Source: Terana coerulea
Taxonomy: Eukaryota; Basidiomycota; Agaricomycetes; Polyporales; Phanerochaetaceae
Length of the DNA stretch: 64,000 bases
NCBI GenBank assembly: GCA_024811115.1
Contig: JAKOGH010000168.1
Span: forward strand, 186,001-250,000
Reading direction: 5' to 3'
In this document: in pieces, positions 10,590 through 22,871 of the stretch
Layout of the letters: the number at the start of each line of letters is the position of its first letter
Numbering within the stretch: position 1 is the first letter of the stretch
Notes under the pieces: generated by a model
Database searches by the model: none
Seen by the model: the letters and a program-made list of their open reading frames with translations, nothing else
What the model was told of the DNA's origin: nothing
Position numbers and translations under genes: made by a program

Positions 10590-13500
10590 TTAGGAGCGTT
10601 GCAGCTTCCACATGCCGTCCTTCACAGTCACCAGACCTTCTCTCCGTGCAGCCTCCATGAACGCTGCGAGTTGGTCGATATTGCGGTTGTACCCCGGGGC
10701 GAACTTCAGCATTTGCTGTATTCGATCCAGCGGAAGCTGTCCGAGGTTCTTGAGCATTCCCTCAATGAACTGATACAAGGTATAGGTCAGCAGCCAAACC
10801 GAGGGAGGCGGAAACGCAGTCGCTGACCTTCCAGAATACCCGCATCTGCTCGGCTTGCTGCTGCTGCGCTGCTGCTACGGGGACCACTTCTTCCAATGCC
10901 ATGGCGGGCTGTCTGGCCGGTGGTCGTGCGGTCAAACCAACGGGCTCAGCCGTCTTCAGCAGCCTGTAGTGATCTGGCTCGTCTTCTTTGAGGACGCCCA
11001 GCTCCACCCACGTTGAAAGAGCCTTCAATGCTGCGGCTCGGTCAACAGATGAGGAACCCAGTGCCTCAAGCAGTTGCGGGATGGTGTAGTCGTCTGCAAT
11101 ACACTGTTAACCCGCGTGTGGCGGGGCGACGGCATAACACTAACCTTTCTCGGAAAAGAGTTCGACGAAAGCAGCCTCCAGAGGAGGGACCTCGGCTGTG
11201 ATCGTCCTGTCGTCCAGTTCCACCTCGAGGCTGATGGAGCCCAAGTGAGACATGTAGACAAGCTTCTTGTCGGGTTTGAATACTTGGAATTCCTTGGCAT
11301 AGTCGTCCTGAATCCTGGTACAGAATGGGTTAGTGAAGTTGTAGGGAAGAAGAGTCCCGGGCGCACTTTTGAACTGCCCCGGCATTGCGAACGTGTTGGA
11401 TTGGAGGGGTGGCCAGAAGTGACGCGAGATGATAGTGGGATGGAGGTCGGACTGGTAGACGAATGGGAGATCAGTCGAAGCACCAGTGTTCAGGATTTAG
11501 ACACCCACGCTGTTCTGCGACTGTATATGCTGATCTGTCCGCTTAGAGTCCGTCATGTCCCGCAACATGACCTCGCAGACCTGCAGCGCCGCCTCGCCGA
11601 AGCGAATCTTCAGAATTTCGATATTCCGACGCTGTGAACCACCCTTAGCATACTACACTGGAAAGCACGGACAGCGTTTGGTCGCACTTCACGATCAAAA
11701 TTTCCATCCTTGATAGCGAGCAGACGTTGGGCCAGTAGTACCTGCAGCTCCTTGACGAAAAGCTCCTGCGAATCATATATACTGACGAGAGTGCTGATAA
11801 TATCGCTCGGCTTATTGGTTCGGAACTCTGCTCCGGCATGAGCTCACTCAGCTCCTGAACGAAAGCCGAATAACGTACCTGGACCCGCATCTATAGGCTC
11901 AGGTTCCCAGCTCGGGTCAGTGTAGTCGTCGATTTGTTGTTGCTGAAGAGGCTGTATGGGCTCGTTCTCGTCGACCAGGGAATCACCACTCTCGCCGTCT
12001 CCGACCAGGCTCGCGACTATACAACGGATGGTGTCCGGTCGATCTCTGAAAGCGTGAACTTCAGTTACAGTTCATCTTGAGCGCAATGAGCAATACGAGC
12101 CTGAGGTACCGCCGAATAGGATCTGCGACCTTGAATAAGAGCACACCCTGAGGGTCAATTATCCGAAGACATCGGATGATCGAGACGTATTGGGTGAGAA
12201 TAAGCTTCGTGTCAGCACCTGGATGTAGAAGACGTCGCCGATTTCTGGATGGCGGACTATTAGCTTGGACCGTAAGAGCAATACCAACATGCAACGTACG
12301 CTTTACGCAGGCTTTGCACAAGTTGGGACCGTTGATCTACTCGGGCCAAGCATTCCTGAGCTCGTCATAAGGTTAATTGAGGTATATACACGCAAATGGA
12401 AGGGGACTGACCTTCAGGTCATCCAAAGCTTTCCGCGAATCAGGGAAATCGATGATTATGTCGAAAATCTCCGAGGTTCTAAGATAATGAGACTGAATAC
12501 TACGCTGAAACGGGGAATGCAGACCTACCGCAAATCAGCCAGAGTTTTGCACACATGAAAATCCAGCCTTGACCCGATACCGCGCATCAGCAGGGTACAT
12601 TCCTCAGCTACGCGCGAAATCATTAGTGTGACGCGCGGATGTACCAAATGGTCACTCACCACTGCGTGCATTACGGGCATAGGGCATGATCAACCATGGC
12701 ACGATCTCGTTCGCCATCCAATCTCGTAGCGCTTGAAGCATTGACCGGTCCCACACTTTCCCACATGTCTCCAATATATGCGCCTCTATATGCTCATAGC
12801 ATACACTGGAGATGAGGGACTCGTACCTCTCAATCAAGCCGAGCTCTTCGAAGGTCATCCACAGCACATAGTCTGGCCGCGGAGCTTCTTGTTCGGAATA
12901 TCGTAAGACTGAGAAGTATTTCGTCAACCATCCCGGGGCAGCTTCGCGCGTTGTGAGGGTGAAGGTGAATGAGACGAGGTCTTTGAAGCCAGATGAGAAG
13001 AGGGGCGGCAGAACTGAATAGACGTGGGTTTGGAAAGTCGATGTGAACAGTGACATGATAGTTGCGCCCATTCTACGAGGTTATCAGAATTTGCAGGAGA
13101 CTGAAAGAATGCACGTACTCAGGGAGTGGTGCCCATGCACGATGCCACCTTGCTACATTATAGATAAGGGTGCCAATCCACTGGGGATCTTGGTCTTTCT
13201 GTACTGGTCGGGTAAGCCCATGAAGACTATATTACTGTTCGTGAAACGTACCGCATAGAGATCCATGAACTTCTGCACATCCAATGTGATGAGATACAGG
13301 TTCTGCTTGACCTCATCTAAAACATGCTGTCAGCTAACCACGCCAATGTCATGACCACGAATGCGCGTACCGAGGAAGTCATCCATGAAGGTCGTCAACA
13401 GTCTACATTGGCTTAGTATCATCAAAGCCTCCTTCAGCCTATTCCTGTCTAGCCAAAGCACGCGTTAAATCGTGTCGTCAAAGAATGGCTTGTGCACCGA

Positions 13501-13731
13501 CCAAATGAAGCTTTCTTCTTCTCTGCCTCTCTCCTAGCCCTCGGCAGTAAGCTGTCTTTTGCCAGCAGCCAGGCCTGTCTCGTGTGTTCAGACAATATCT
13601 CCAAACACGACCTGAAAGCGTACCTCAGTGAACTCGAGTAAGCCTGAGATACCTGGTTTCTCCCGGTTCAACCTGGCGAACGACTGCTGCCATTTCTCGG
13701 CCACTTGGTTGCAGAGTGCGGAGGTCGCCAT
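10590..13731 (-). CDS. APC2: Anaphase-promoting complex subunit 2 (cullin-like)
   Basis: Cullin-type scaffold of the APC/C ubiquitin ligase, which with the RING subunit APC11 drives mitotic exit in the nucleus. The C-terminal winged helix is clear (QFIEGMLKNLGQLPLDRIQQ ... DGMWKLQRS). Upstream exons give the cullin core: SDIISTLVSIYDSQELFVKE, LLAQRLLAIKDGNFDRE, RRNIEILKIRFGEAALQVCE, MLRDMTDSKR, and EFQVFKPDKKLVYMSHLGS followed by a PLEAAFVELF helix. The N-terminal part includes VLRYSEQEAPRPDYVLWMTF near 12.9 kb. The first exon starts MATSALCNQVAEKWQQSF at 13731 and ends at a GTACGC donor. More than ten introns are needed and the middle exons (11.9-13.6 kb) are only roughly placed. The 3' end lies 186 bp from the MFS stop. 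A MITE starts 84 bp upstream of its ATG. Confidence 0.9.
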
Positions 13732-13814
13732 ACTGCCATAAACAGTGATAAAATCTTGCTGAAGCTTGAATTGAGTAGCTGTATTGCTTGCGAGGTGAAA
13801 TGCAGGGTGGGAAG

Positions 13815-14077
13815 CAGACTCCTTCCCGTCTTAGCTCGGACGAAAGGGAGAGGGAGGCAGGAGGAGAAGGCGCTAACAGTAGAGATCTGGTGATGCCGAT
13901 GCTTTAACGAGCCTCCCTAACGTCCTCGCACGACTGGCAAAAACATTGGGTAAACAATGACATAAGCACGGCATCGCTCCGGCATCCTATTTTTCCACGA
14001 GACAATTGCTGGAATTCGTTGCGTGATGCGATCAATCACACGCTTCATGCATCCCGTTCTTGGCTGACCGCACGAAG
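13815..14077 (+). repeat. Left terminal inverted repeat of the MULE-like MITE
   Basis: Pairs with the reverse complement of 14441-14703; preceded by the 9-bp duplication GGTGGGAAG. The inner boundary fades after CTTGGCTGAC. Confidence 0.85.
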
Positions 14078-14440
14078 GCTCCTAAGCAAGTGGCTACTGT
14101 AAGTACTCGCGTCGCGAGGCTCTTCGTCAATACAGACCCCATGCCGAGCTGGAAAATTTAGAACGTCTACTCATATTTTATGAAACCAGCCTGTGACCAA
14201 AAGGCCCTTCGGCGGGCTGCAAGCGGTGGTCAGAATACACACTGCAAAGTGGCATTTCAGGACGCTTCGTCAGAAAGCGAGCGAACTGAGGAATTCCAAC
14301 AGGCGATGGCCAGAAAAACGAAGAAATTTTTATTTCATTTATAAAGGTTGATTGTAACTGATGTTTGAGACTTGTGTCACAGTTCAAGTGCTGAAGAAAT
14401 GCGGACATAATGAGTCGGGCACTACAGCGGCGGAGGGAAA

Positions 14441-14703
14441 TTCATGCAGTCAGCCAAGAACGGGATGCATGAAGCGTGTGATTGATCGCATCACGCAACG
14501 AATTCCAGCAATTGTCTCGTGGAAAATAGGATGCCGGAGCGATGCCGTGCTTATGTCATTGTTTACCCAATGTTTTCTGCCAGTCGTGCGAGGACGTTAG
14601 GGAGGCTCGTTAAAGCATCGGCATCACCAGATCTCTACTGTTAGCGCCTTCTCCTCCTGCCTCCCCTCTCCCTTTCGTCCGAGCTAAGACGGGAAGGAGT
14701 CTG
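14441..14703 (-). repeat. Right terminal inverted repeat of the MULE-like MITE
   Basis: Inverted copy of 13815-14077 with three small length differences; followed by the second GGTGGGAAG copy at 14704-14712. Confidence 0.85.
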
Positions 14704-14712
14704 GGTGGGAAG

Positions 14713-16070
14713 CAGAGGACGGTGGAAGGCAAGAGGTTAAGCCAAGGTCAAGCAGGCTCGCGTCGCGTATTCAGCGCGTCTCAGAGCACTCTCCGGGGTC
14801 CTATTGATGGGAACGCGCTTATTTGTGTCCTGCATATCCGACTCTTGCCACCCCTGGCTGCCTTCGCGACCTCCTTACCTTCAGCGTTCGCGTGTTTGCG
14901 GCCATATCACGAGGCGTTGAATCTGTGCAGTATTTGTTTCATTACATCAAGGCAAGCATATATAAGCAGTCGATGCGAAGACATTCGTTGTCTGCAATGC
15001 CGTTGTAATTGGCATCTTATTCGCGCCTGTGCGTACATCGTGACCAAATCGCTGCGGCGAGAATAATATTACGCATTCGCAGAATTACACGTGAGTCACC
15101 TAACATATACTTTCAAATAATAAAATCTTTAGGCAGATTCAGCCCTTAGGTTTGCTCGCTACCCAAGGCCTTTACGAATTATATGCATCTCCCCAACAGT
15201 ATTCAGGATATTGTTATGCTGACGAACGCTTGTGGTCGCGATTCATGCTGGAAGTACTAAGAAGTGCACATGCATGTCATCAAGTACATGGCGCTCCACG
15301 CATGGGGACAAAAGTCGATTCGATTTCTCCCACAACAACTGCGCTTTCTGTCGTTAGAACAAACAAGTTAGACCGTGAGTTTCTAGGCTCAGTTCATGGA
15401 CGCCCATCTCGTCAACGCTTCCTCCTTTACCCTCTATATTCGAGGGCTCTGACTTTCTGGTATGTTGGGCCCTCTATCATAGCTGAAATAACAGGGTACT
15501 AACCCGTGGATGTCAGCATATTGTACCATGGGCGACTCACGCGATAACGGCCCGGGGACTGTATATTGGCTAGGGATGATCAACTCCACGTTGGCCTGGA
15601 GGAGAGGAGGGGCTGATGCCTGGGTGCCGCTTGTGGGGCTACTGGTTGGAGGATCAAGTGAACATACTCAGGCTGTGACAACGGCTGCTACCACTCTTTA
15701 CGCGGCATCATCTGGTACCCCATGGCGTCGGCACGGTTACCACTCCCTACCACTCCAGTTCGTCTCCAAACACTCCCTCATGCTTGGGCCTGAAATCCGA
15801 AGCGAAACAATTATTGACTAGACTCTGGAGGTTACCGGACCCTCTTGGCGATGCGGGAGGCCATCACAACGAGCTGGCTAGACTCGATGTCAAGCAATCA
15901 TAACCACTAGCGCCCAACGACCGAGGCTAGGCCGAGAACATCTGCAAGTTACCGGGTCCATTGCTGTTGCGAACTCCGACGATGCTTCCCCGCTTCGCCA
16001 ACATATTAGCTACGAGTCGAAGGTCCAGCTGCAGCCCCCAAGTTCTCCGTCACACTACCAACCGGACGCA
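14713..16070. other. Intergenic, no recognised gene
   Basis: Frames of up to about 116 codons on the plus strand (15152-15502, 15510-15821) show no known motif and no splice pattern I could confirm. Includes the promoter of the SDR gene. Repeated short words (ACCACTCCCTACCACTCC near 15.74 kb) are the only visible structure. Confidence 0.4.
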
Positions 16071-17513
16071 ATGGCTTGGTTGACTGAGCTGAAGTATAGC
16101 TTGAATGTGGCCAGCTTGTTCGTTCCACCGAAGACCAAGTTTACTGTCGACCAGATTCCAGATCTCACAGGGCGCGTTTGTTTGGTCACTGGTAAGAAAT
16201 TGGCGAGTTATCACGCCCAGTAAAACTGATATGCGACTCAAGGCGGCTATGGAGGCATTGGCAAGGAGATAGCGAAGGTGCGTGGCTCTATGGAGTGCAG
16301 TCCCGATGCTTGTTAAAGATTCTCTCGGCAGGTCCTCCTCCAGCACAACGCTACTGTCTACATAGCCGGACGTAGCCCTGACAAGGCAGAGGCTGGTATA
16401 CGTGACTTAAAAGAGTCAACCGGGCATGAAGCACTTTTTGTACTACTCGACCTATCGAGTCTAGCATCCATCCGCAAGTTCGCTGATGAGTTCCTGAGGT
16501 ATGTCAGCACCCGCCGTGTCCCATTGGTTCGCTGCGTTGATACATGACTCCCGATGGCAGCAAGGTGACGGAACTGCATATTCTGTTCAACAATGCGTAC
16601 GTCAGCTTGAATATCCAGCAACGCCACATGACCAATCAACGTTGACAGCGGGGTCTTGGGGGTTGACGCGTTGACACCCGACGGCTACGACATGGCGTTC
16701 GGGACAAACGTGCTAGGTTAGTCCGGAATATCACACTGATCAGCCATGGCTCAGCAGTACATGACAGGAACGTGGTACTTGTCTGAACTCTTGATGCCAG
16801 CCTTGCGTCGAGGCAAAACGACCTCCCCAGATGGCCATGCCCGCATCGTTACAGTCGCTTCAGCCGGAGCCTACTGTACCACCCTTGACTGGGACAGCTT
16901 CACCGATACGCCAGCGCTGAAGAGGATGTCTACGCTGTTCAGATATTTCCAAAGCAAATTTGTCAGTCCTTTTTGTATCCCCCACATCGTGATACTATAG
17001 CTCAAATGACGGCATCAAGGGCAGCGTCGTAGTTGCGCACGAGGCTGCGAAACGGTATGGAGATGAGGGTATCATCTCAGTCTCGGTGGATCCCGGTATG
17101 TTTGCAGCATGTTTATACACCCTGTCCCCTCTCGAAGCCAGATCTCATTGTCTCACTAGGTCAAATTTCCAGCGATATCTGGCGGAATAAGAATTTCTTC
17201 TATCGAACAGGGGCGAGTGCTATTCATCAGAATACTGGCATCCGAACCTGATGAATGGTACAGTTCGGTCTTGTGACGCATCCCACTCCTATGGGAGCGC
17301 TGACTCCTTTGTACGCTGGGACAATGCCGGAAGCGCTTGATAACAACGGGGAGGTTCGTCTGTATTGGCTCTCCTAAGAAGTTCTCTAACTTCTGCGTTG
17401 CACAGTTCTTTGTCCCTTGGGCTCGCCTTCAGCGATGCAGGGAGGAAGCTTATGATCCTGAAATCGGAAAGAGGTTATGGGGTTGGCTGGAGGAGCAAGT
17501 AAAAGGCCCTTGA
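16071..17513 (+). CDS. Short-chain dehydrogenase/reductase
   Basis: NAD(P)(H)-dependent oxidoreductase with a Rossmann fold, of the retinol-dehydrogenase/WW-oxidoreductase-like type common in fungi; substrate unknown. The first exon starts [17 protein letters not shown] and ends VCLVTG. The cofactor loop GGYGGIGKE follows the first intron (TGxxxGIG pattern), then [12 protein letters not shown], then [18 protein letters not shown], the structural LFNNA motif, and [12 protein letters not shown]. The catalytic serine is in [10 protein letters not shown] and the YxxxK pair in RYFQSKF. After SVDPG come [20 protein letters not shown] and the final exon [11 protein letters not shown]...WLEEQVKGP. 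About eight introns. The exon between 17.1 and 17.27 kb is uncertain. Catalytic residues are all present. Confidence 0.9.
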
Positions 17514-18323
17514 GCTACTCCCTCTGGTTTGGCTTCTCATACCGGCGTACGTTATCTGGTAATTGTGGTGACTGGTTGCTACCCAACTAGATGGGAATGG
17601 TTTACTATCGAACGAGATGCGCTGATTCCAGGGCTTTATATGGTGACCCTTGTTCATATGGTCGGCATGGTATTTGAGTTTCTCAGCCGATGGCTTCCGT
17701 GTCTCACGCCCTTGGGCAGCCGTTGATTCTAATTCCTTCTCCCAATCTTATAATTCCTAGTAAGTACTCACTGTCGGTTATCACGCCAGAATATAACTAA
17801 ATTTGTGATTCGCAGCGAGCAGACAACTAAGATTCAGAGGAAGCCTCTCCCCCTCCCCGCTTGACATTCGGGAGAGCCGCGGCGTCTTGAAAGCTCATAA
17901 TGGAAGCTTAGGAGCTCTTAATCACCGTCAGGGGATGCATAGCTCGGTTCTCCCTGCCATATTTCTCCCTTCATCTGTCAAATCACGATTTGTACCTCCC
18001 GTAGCCCGTCATCGCTTCCGCTACTTGCACTTGCAGGATGGGGTTCGTCCCGCCTTCACTTCGTTGCTCTCTATTCGCTAACTCTTCCAAGATGGCTCTC
18101 ACACTCTACTGATATGGACTATCCTGACAGTCCGGTTGGCGTATATGGGGTCCCGAATACGTCTGGTGGTTGTATGCGAAGCTCACTCCGTTGATCATGC
18201 AATCCCGCAGGCATCTTTGACTATATATGTATCCTTCAAGGAACAACCACTTCGCCCCGCCTCGTCTCGCCTCAGGACTGGTCCCCTTTCTTTCTCCGAG
18301 AGTCTAACGCGTGGATACTGAGG
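17514..18323. other. Intergenic, no recognised gene
   Basis: Short frames only. A CT-rich stretch near 17.84 kb and a second near 18.27 kb could belong to the promoter of the following DUF6533 gene. No repeat seen. Confidence 0.4.
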
Positions 18324-19908
18324 ATGAACGGACCTGCCGTGGGCTGGGAAGCCGTATCTAGTGGTCTGTGGACCGCCAAGTACCTTACAGGTCAGTCAAT
18401 CATACAGTCTACTCAAAGCACAAATGCTCATACGTATGCTCGATATCATAGCTGCGGGGCTTGCCTGCGCAATGTACGACCACTTGCTCACGCTTGACCT
18501 CGAATGGCAATACATATGGAGGCGAGGCACGAAACGGTTTGGGTATACGCCCATGATATACGCATTTGTGCGGTACGGTAATGAGGCGGGCGTGTTGTAC
18601 GCGGCATATGGTAAGTAGATGCTGTCTCAAATGTCTCATTTTGCTAATCAGACCGAACAGTAATATGTGGGGTTGGGTCTCGCATGGATGATCAGGTAAG
18701 TAGCCATCGTCATCTGTTGCCCGCTTTTACACAGTCATACCTCGGCATGAGCAGAGGTAAGCCTGACGTAATAAATTTGCCGATGAGCTTGTCTGACCGG
18801 CTTGGATCCGCAGGTGTACGCGGTTCTTTATGACCACTGGCATCATGGCGCTGCTATGCATAAGCTGCGCAAATGGTAGTTCTTCTCGTTGGCCCATGGC
18901 CTGGTGAAACCTGCATGCTCATCGTTCATGGCCCCAGCGTACATGGCTATACGAATCTCCGCTCTGTGGGACCATCGCAAAATGGCAAAATGCATCACCC
19001 TGGTCGCGTTTGCACTGTCCCATCTGAGCATTGTCGCTCTGATTGTCATCACTTTCACAGACGTCAGAGGTGAGTAGCATAGCAAGCTTCTAAACTAGGT
19101 TCCGACGCCGTACTCAACATGCACTTCGTCAAAACAGGAAACGTGTACTATGAGCCTCTGTTCAACTCATGTCTCCTCAAAGACAAGCCGAAGACTTTCG
19201 TTAGCATTTGGGCTACTATGGTGCATATGAAGTCTCCTATTCTGCCTGCTTCGGCTAAACAAATGAATACCTAGCTACTGTTTGACGCTCTGTGCATCGT
19301 GTTGATACTCAGTAATGCTTTGCATCGGCCATATCACCAGACCGCGGAAATTTTGGACCGGCTGAAACGCGACGGTGCCACATTCTTCATGGTAAACGTT
19401 CTTCTCCCACCTGTATCTATCGATTGGTCGCTCATTTGTAAGTATAGATGATATTCGGTGAGTCCGTCAGTCATATTGACTTGTGATACTATCCGCTCAG
19501 TATGACCCAGTACTGCATGTAGTCAATCTGACTTGCATACTCAGTTTGAGGGTAAGTTGTAGGTCTACTATGAGGTTGCATGCTAAAAACAATGCGTGCG
19601 CATGCTTCCAGGTGGAATTCATCCTTGTCAATTTCTTGTACGTGTCTCTCGGTTTATGTCCTCCAACTTTCCGCACACAGTTGGGCACTACATTATCCCT
19701 GGGAGTTTCTGACTAGGGAGCGTGCTAATTTCATCTTCTTAGCATTGTGTGGTCCATCGTATGCGTTGCCACCTGTCGATTCGTCCTACGAGTCGAGGCG
19801 ATCAAGGCGCATGCGGGGGCACCGGCTTCGTGTCCAGGCCGTGCCACGCTTTACATATACGAAATGGACCGTCTGCAGCGTGCGAGTATGGGAAGCCCAC
19901 AGTGGTAG
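18324..19908 (+). CDS. DUF6533-domain membrane protein, tandem copy A
   Basis: Fungal-specific multi-pass membrane protein, function unknown. The first exon MNGPAVGWEAVSSGLWTAKY is followed by the DUF6533 signature ACAMYDHLLTLDLEWQYIWR near 18.47 kb. Later exons give FFMTTGIMALLCISCANG, AIRISALWDHRKMAKC followed by a hydrophobic helix, NVYYEPLFNSCLLKDKPKTF, LLFDALCIVLILSNALHRP and LKRDGATFFM. The last exon carries IVWSIVCVATCRFVLRVEA and ends at a TAG. Exon by exon it matches copy B 2.6 kb downstream, including very short exons such as VEFILVNFL. About nine introns near 50 nt; individual splice sites are inferred from the paralogue comparison. Confidence 0.8.
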
Positions 19909-20899
19909 ATACCTGCACGCAACAGGATTTCATGTGAAACGCTCGTGCGTCCATTTTGTTACCGTGCTTTCTCCTTGAGCTAATTCCGATTTTCGCACGG
20001 CGGTATTCTCGGCATCCAGTCTACGACCTACGTATACTGTGCTATCTTCTCTTAATTTTATCAGGCCTTCGCGCAGAATTTCACAGCTCACTTGTTCGAG
20101 GACCATAGCTTCATTAGTAGCCGCTCAAAGGCAAGGTACCCCGTACTGGAACACGAAGACCACACGATGCCGAGGGTCCCCATCACTGGCGGCTTAATAT
20201 GACTGCATCCTATGGCGTATGAGACAAGATCATACAGTCTGAGCGAGCGAACTCACTTCGATGCAGACCCAGGAGCGCTACTTCTCTGGCACCTGTTCCG
20301 GCGTTGAGAGCAGCATGCGACGTGGATAACAACGGGTTTTCCAAATTGCGCGCCGTGTTACCAGTCAGCAATGGAGGTCGCCCATCCACTGCCTCAAGGT
20401 CATGGCCTTGAGGTACATATTTATCTCCGATGTCTAGCCGTTCTCAGTGATCCGCCAATGGTGGACAGAGCGACGCTGATACATCGCAAACGTTGCATAC
20501 GAGTAAGCTTCTTTGAATCTTGTTCATCTTGGTATATTGATTCATATCTTGTTGCATGTCCAGTGACGCTGCTTCTCAAACATTCTTGGCTCCTCTCATC
20601 AGCGCCATCCCCAGTGGCAATCTCATTTATTCGGTAGGACCTGCGAAGTGAGTCTGCGCCAAGTATCCACTTCTTGTACATTCAGCGCCTTCGTAGCACA
20701 TGTGGTCGTCACAATACATATACTATCTGCTCACATCTTGATCACTGCACAGGTCAAAGCTTCACTGAGGTTGCCGTGATTATGGCCCAAATACCCCCTC
20801 AGTATGGTTGACGCTCTGCTGAGCTTATAAACCCGCCCAAAGGCTTCGCCATCTGTACAGAGCAGACCCATCGACGCAACCTGGCTCGACGTTCGAGTC
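19909..20899. other. Spacer between tandem DUF6533 genes
   Basis: No clear gene. Frames near 20371-20681 on both strands lack motifs. It could hold decayed sequence from the duplication, but I could not align it to either copy. Confidence 0.35.
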
Positions 20900-22532
20900 A
20901 TGTCGAACACATTAGGCCCTGCCATCGAGGCGTTTCTGGGGCTTGCGAACGGGCTGCTGGCTACCAAGTACTTCGAGGGTAGAATGTTTGTTATCTTCAT
21001 CTTTCCACCAACCCTAACGCAACCGCTTGATTCATAGCGGTCGCTCTCACATGCGCTCTCTACGACCACATACTAACACTCCATCTAGAATGGCGGTACA
21101 TATGGAGAGGCGGCAGATGGGACGTGACGAGAATACTGTTCATAATCACCAGGTACTGCAATGAAGCAAGCATGTTCTATACAGCATGGGGTACGCTTGC
21201 TGTTAGTTTTGCTTTCTTCAAAGGCTTAATGACGTACTACTCGCGACAGTCTTCGCCGGGCTCCGCGGTCCAATGGATGACAAGGTGAGGGGTAGCTTCT
21301 TTTGATACTGAGTAGAGAGTATCAACGCCCCCGTCCACAGAGGTACGGCGCGAGCTCCTACAGCTTCAACAGCTACACTAACTTGGAGCCGGCAGCTGTA
21401 CGACATTTCTCATAGTGATTGCGCTCAGTGCACTCCTATCAATTGGGTGCGCCAACGGTGAGCATTCCTCACCACAACCGTGGGCCGTGGCTTCGCAATT
21501 CAGAGCTGATTATAGTGTGCTTTGTAGCCTATATTTCGCTCCGCCTCTTTACGATGTGGGATTCTCGGAAGGCCGCAAAGCGTGTGATGTTCCTCGCTTT
21601 TGGCCTCTCGCATAGCGCCATCGCTGTCTTATTTGCTCTAACTATAATATGGATTAATAGTAGGTGGTCTTCGGACATAGCTCGACGCTGTGATCGATTG
21701 TCTTACACATTTTACTCATAGACCATACGTACTATAACCCCTTGCCAGGTGTATGTCTCATGCACACGAAACCTCCCTTTCTAACAGGAGTATTTATCTG
21801 TATGGTGAGCTGATTCGCGCATATGTATGCTTAGCCACTCACAACCAGTTGAAGGCTGCCTTCGATACGTTCTCGATTTTACTCGTCCTTAGCAATGCTC
21901 TGGATCGGCCATATCGCCAATCCGTTCAAGTCATAGAACGACTAAAAAGGGATGGAACACTATTCTTTTGCGTGAGTCTAGGTTCATTTAATTGGTGAGT
22001 TGGGGTGTTCACCGGGCGTTTCACTTGTAGGCCGTGTTTGGTATGCTCCTGGTTTGCAAGGAATTTGCATCACATTAATGTCGCGTTGCATGTTAGGCGT
22101 CCATTTAGTTAATCTCGTATCCCTTGCTGTTCTACGAGTAAGTCATGCCGCCTAAGCTGCCCTCCGCAAGACATGACATGCTCACCACTTTCAAACCATT
22201 TCATCCCCGGCTTCACAGGTGGAACTTATGTTCATCACTGTGTTGTACGTCCTTCCGTCATGTTTGGTAGCGGGCCTCCCGAAGAGCTACTAAAGGCAGC
22301 CGCTTTCCCTGTTGACAATCTTGGTCTACCTCCTGCTAACGCTCCTCCCGTACTTAGTTTTGTATGGGCCATGGAAGCCATCATCACCTGCCGCTTTATC
22401 CTGCGCGTCGAAGAGACAAAGGGCCCATCAAACGCACACGCGCTGGGCTCTCGTGTATCGGTATTTTCATATGAGTTGGACACTTGGGCGCCTCATCGCC
22501 CTGCAGCGCACTGTGCACCATCTTCAAGTTGA
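20900..22532 (+). CDS. DUF6533-domain membrane protein, tandem copy B
   Basis: Paralogue of copy A in the same orientation. It starts MSNTLGPAIEAFLGLANGLL and continues with the signature LTCALYDHILTLHLEWRYIW near 21.07 kb. It then gives TTFLIVIALSALLSIGCANG, SLRLFTMWDSRKAAKRVMFL, YNPLPGVCLMHTKPPFLTGV, AFDTFSILLVLSNALDRPYR, ERLKRDGTLFFC, VELMFITVL and FVWAMEAIITCRFILRVEE. Exon order and intron positions follow copy A, so the pair arose by tandem duplication and has diverged substantially at the protein level. The C-terminal tail after LRVEE is unrelated between the two. Function unknown; a membrane receptor or sensor role is only a guess. Confidence 0.8.
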
Positions 22533-22871
22533 ATGTGCCTCAACTTAGGCCGGCGGTGACACATGAGGGTTGTATGCGGCGGAGAAGTTGGCGCCGCAGC
22601 ACACCGAGGTTGAACTAGTACCTGTTGAAGTATGGCATTTGCCAAAGCAGCGTCGTATATGTATCATATATTCTTCATGTTACCGGAACCTACACAGTAC
22701 TGGTATATATGCTTCCTCTCGTGAAGCACAAAGCGCAAGTCGGTGACAAAAGTTCCTGCGGAGCGGCGAGCGTGAGTTTACGGGGTCCTCATCTTCGGCT
22801 GCTGCCGCAGCGGCATCCCCGGGACCTCGGGCACCGCAGTGGAGTTCGCTGCTCTCACTGCTGCTTTCATC
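22533..22871. other. Intergenic upstream of the alpha/beta hydrolase
   Basis: No gene recognised. A GC-rich CTGCTGCCGCAGCGG stretch lies near 22.8 kb. An in-frame upstream ATG at 22839 could extend the hydrolase by 11 residues. Confidence 0.4.

Larger units (their letters stand above)
13815..14703. mobile_element. Mutator-like MITE with about 263-bp terminal inverted repeats
   Basis: The left arm (13815-14077) and right arm (14441-14703) are nearly identical inverted copies starting CAGACTCCTTCCCGTC. They differ at a handful of positions, mostly single-base length changes in G or T runs. The element is bracketed by a 9-bp direct repeat, GGTGGGAAG (13806-13814 and 14704-14712), the target duplication size typical of Mutator-like elements. 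An alternative placing gives ACTCC ends and a 15-bp duplication with one mismatch. The 363-bp centre has a 76-codon minus-strand frame resembling no transposase, so the element is non-autonomous. It sits 84 bp upstream of the APC2 start codon. Confidence 0.85.

Noticed and set aside
14178..14408. Transposase frame inside the Mutator-like MITE
   Set aside because: Only 76 codons, no catalytic motif; the element looks non-autonomous.
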